Below are positions 5,485-6,880 of a stretch of DNA of 6,880 nucleotides, one piece after another. Each line of letters starts with the position of its first letter. Positions within the stretch are counted from its first letter, which is position 1. The notes beneath the pieces were generated by a model. That model worked only from the letters and a program-made list of their open reading frames with translations. It was not told the origin of the DNA and searched no databases. The stretch is from contig CAMJMP010000044.1 in assembly GCA_946407055.1 (NCBI GenBank), forward strand, positions 1 to 6,880, read 5' to 3'. Both the position numbers and the translations under genes were made by a program. This DNA is from an uncultured Mycoplasmatota bacterium. Lineage in GTDB: Bacteria; Bacillota_I; Bacilli_A; RF39; UBA660.

Positions 5485-6114
5485 ATGAGACTTAGAAATG
5501 TTCGTAATGCGAAAGAAATAGTAGATAATTCAGATTATGTAGTACATAATCCTTTTGAATATAAAGGTAAATATAAGGAATTGTTTGGTAATGAGAATCC
5601 TATCCATTTGGAAGTGGGAATGGGTAAAGGAGACTTTATTATCAACATGGCTTTAAAGTATCCAGATATTAATTTTATTGGTCTAGAAAAGTATGAAAGT
5701 ATAGTTTGTAGAGCAATACAAAAGTTAGAAAATAAGGAGATAAAGAACTTAAAATTAATAGTTATTGATGCTTTAGAATTAGGTAATATTTTTGATAAAG
5801 AGATAGAGTGTTTATATCTTAATTTTAGCGATCCTTGGCCAAAGAAAAGACATGCTAGAAGAAGATTAACTTCAGAGGTGTTTTTACCTATTTATGACCA
5901 AATATTTAAGGGAGATAAACTAATTGTTCAAAAGACTGATAATGTAGGTTTATTTGAGAGTTCTATAGTTAGTTTAAGTACTTATGGATATGTTATTGAA
6001 GAGATATCTTTAGATCTTGCAAGTACTGATAAAGATAACGTAGAAACAGAGTACGAAAGTAAGTTTAAAGCCCAAGGAATTAGGATAAATTACTTGAAAG
6101 CAAGGAAAAAATAG
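5485..6114 (+). CDS. trmB: tRNA (guanine46-N7)-methyltransferase
   Basis: TrmB uses S-adenosylmethionine to methylate N7 of guanosine 46 in the variable loop of a subset of tRNAs, in the cytosol. The 209-residue length fits the family. Visible motifs in order: the SAM-binding loop EVGMGKGDF at 43-51, the acidic ribose-binding GLEK at 66-69, DALEL at 95-99, the family signature LNFSDPWPKKRHARRRLT at 112-129 with catalytic-region D116, KTDN at 150-153, and the C-terminal TEYESKF at 188-194. No key residue is missing. The start ATG has TAGGTGAG at 5472-5479 five bases upstream. It stands alone between a strong hairpin and the promoter of the next gene; no clear terminator follows it, so read-through into the lipoprotein gene is possible. 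Confidence 0.97.
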   Translation: MRLRNVRNAKEIVDNSDYVVHNPFEYKGKYKELFGNENPIHLEVGMGKGDFIINMALKYPDINFIGLEKYESIVCRAIQKLENKEIKNLKLIVIDALELGNIFDKEIECLYLNFSDPWPKKRHARRRLTSEVFLPIYDQIFKGDKLIVQKTDNVGLFESSIVSLSTYGYVIEEISLDLASTDKDNVETEYESKFKAQGIRINYLKARKK

Positions 6115-6137
6115 TTGTTTTAATTTAAGGCTTAAAA

Positions 6138-6146
6138 TGGTATAAT
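6138..6146 (+). promoter_or_regulatory. Extended -10 promoter of the lipoprotein gene
   Basis: TGGTATAAT is identical to the flippase promoter core. The -35 region is poor (TTTTAA at 6118-6123, 17 bp upstream). The start point would be near 6153. An interrupted palindrome TTTAAG-G-CTTAAA at 6124-6136 lies just before it. Confidence 0.66.
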
Positions 6147-6165
6147 TATTAGTAGACATAAGTGT

Positions 6166-6178
6166 GGTGATTTTTTTG
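6166..6178 (+). promoter_or_regulatory. Ribosome-binding site that favours a TTG start
   Basis: GGTGAT (6166-6171) is complementary to the 16S rRNA tail in the same register as the AGGTGA sites of the other genes here. It is four bases from TTG 6176. The GTG codons at 6164 and 6167 lie at or inside the site and have no upstream site of their own. Confidence 0.6.
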
Positions 6179-6817
6179 AAAAAGAAAATAATTATTATAA
6201 TATTTATGTGCTTATTATTATGTGGATGTAAGTCAGTACAAAAGATGAGTATCCAAGAAATAATAGATAATGGAACTAATAAAACAGTTAATGTTTATAA
6301 TACATATAGAAAAGGTTATAAGTATAATTTACCTAAAGGGTTAGGTGTATTAAACAGTTCTGATTATAATGAAGTTATTATGACAGGTAATTATAAGTAT
6401 TATTTATATATAGATGCAGTTAGTTATTATAATAAAGTAATTGAGACTTATGAAGTTAAAGATAAATGTTATTATTCTAAGCCAATAAGTTTTGAAGATA
6501 GGTATGGTTATATAGAGATTAATGAGGTCGGCAAGGATAAGTATCTTATTGAAATTATGTATAATTATGCTAAAATAGAAGTGATAGTTAAAAAGGCCGA
6601 TATTAATGTAACTGTGGCCAATGCAATAAGCGTTTTAACTTCAATTAAATTTAATGATAATGTACTTAAAAAAATGTTAGAAGAAGAGACTTCTCAATTT
6701 GGTGATATGGAGTTTAATATTTTTGAAACAGCTTCTGAAAATAGTGAGTATTTACAAGCTATGGAAGAGAATGTTTATAAAGATGATGAAATTCATGATT
6801 CTGACCTAATTGAATAA
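6176..6817 (+). CDS. Lipoprotein of unknown function
   Basis: Starting at TTG 6176, the product has 213 residues and begins with a textbook lipoprotein signal: KKK at 2-4, a hydrophobic core to about 15, and the lipobox LCGC with C18 as the lipidated cysteine. Starting at GTG 6164 or 6167 would add up to four residues and leave the rest unchanged. After cleavage the protein should be tethered to the outer face of the membrane. The mature part is rich in tyrosine, lysine and asparagine with many short alternating strands (around 40-160), and ends in a strongly acidic tail (about 169-213, many E and D). I recognise no family. Thirteen bases separate its stop codon from the next start, so the two are probably co-transcribed and translationally close. 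Confidence 0.83.
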   Translation: MKKKIIIIIFMCLLLCGCKSVQKMSIQEIIDNGTNKTVNVYNTYRKGYKYNLPKGLGVLNSSDYNEVIMTGNYKYYLYIDAVSYYNKVIETYEVKDKCYYSKPISFEDRYGYIEINEVGKDKYLIEIMYNYAKIEVIVKKADINVTVANAISVLTSIKFNDNVLKKMLEEETSQFGDMEFNIFETASENSEYLQAMEENVYKDDEIHDSDLIE

Positions 6818-6830
6818 GGAAGGTGTAGAG

Positions 6831-6880
6831 ATGGGATTGTTTGGTAAAATAAAAGATATTCTATTTGAAGATGATGGTGA
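6831..6880 (+). CDS. Start of an unidentified gene, cut off by the window end
   Basis: ATG 6831 follows GGAAGGTG at 6818-6825 with five-base spacing, one of the better ribosome-binding sites here. The 16 complete codons give MGLFGKIKDILFEDDG and the frame is open to the edge. The first 12 residues could form an amphipathic helix, as seen at the start of several membrane-associated cytoplasmic proteins, but this is too little for a family call. It is probably in one operon with the lipoprotein gene. Confidence 0.72.
   Translation, partial: MGLFGKIKDILFEDDG

Noticed and set aside
6118..6137. Terminator after trmB formed by TTTTAA and TTAAAA
   Set aside because: The stem has only A-T pairs and no T-tract follows, so stable termination is not expected.

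Overview
The window is AT-rich and densely packed, with every recognisable gene on the + strand. Shine-Dalgarno sites are strong and of the AGGTGA/GAGGTGA type, intergenic gaps are short, and Rho-independent terminators are compact. TGA is used as a stop codon (both the histidine phosphatase and the thymidine-kinase-like gene end in TGA) and tryptophan is TGG, so the standard bacterial code applies rather than the Mycoplasma code. Together with a YtgP-type lipid II flippase, this suggests a low-GC Bacillota. I would guess an uncultured gut Bacilli lineage (Erysipelotrichales/RF39-like), but the exact lineage is inference.

Region 1 (1-1800) holds two related putative surface proteins in tandem, each closed by its own strong terminator. 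The first is cut off at its 5' side and starts next to a 55-bp exact duplication that is out of frame, which looks like an assembly or contig-edge problem. The second is complete: a lysine-rich cytoplasmic tail, one signal/anchor helix ending in TSATYAWFS, and an extracellular beta-rich domain. The two share the motifs IWEPNYDxHT and WxEGQDxDxEN near the C-terminus. I cannot assign a biochemical function.

Region 2 (1801-3734) is the most interesting part: a three-gene operon driven by a consensus sigma-A promoter (TTGACA-N18-TATAAT) with a perfect GTGTA-N5-TACAC palindrome lying between the -35 and -10. The first gene encodes an NrtR-like Nudix/winged-helix protein with a degenerate Nudix box, probably an autoregulatory ligand-sensing repressor. 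It is followed by a histidine-phosphatase-family enzyme and a divergent type II thymidine kinase homologue. A terminator overlapping the last stop codon closes the operon. A ligand-controlled nucleotide or nucleoside metabolic unit is a reasonable hypothesis.

Region 3 (3735-6114) has housekeeping genes: a MOP-family lipid II flippase (YtgP/MurJ type) with an extended -10 promoter, and trmB for tRNA m7G46 methylation. A long hairpin with a T-tract ends only two bases before the trmB ribosome-binding site, and a possible promoter lies inside that hairpin.

Region 4 (6115-6880) begins with a second extended -10 promoter identical in core to that of the flippase gene. It drives an unknown lipoprotein, probably started from TTG, followed closely by the first 16 codons of another gene that runs off the window. 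No RNA genes, CRISPR arrays, insertion sequences or attachment sites are visible.
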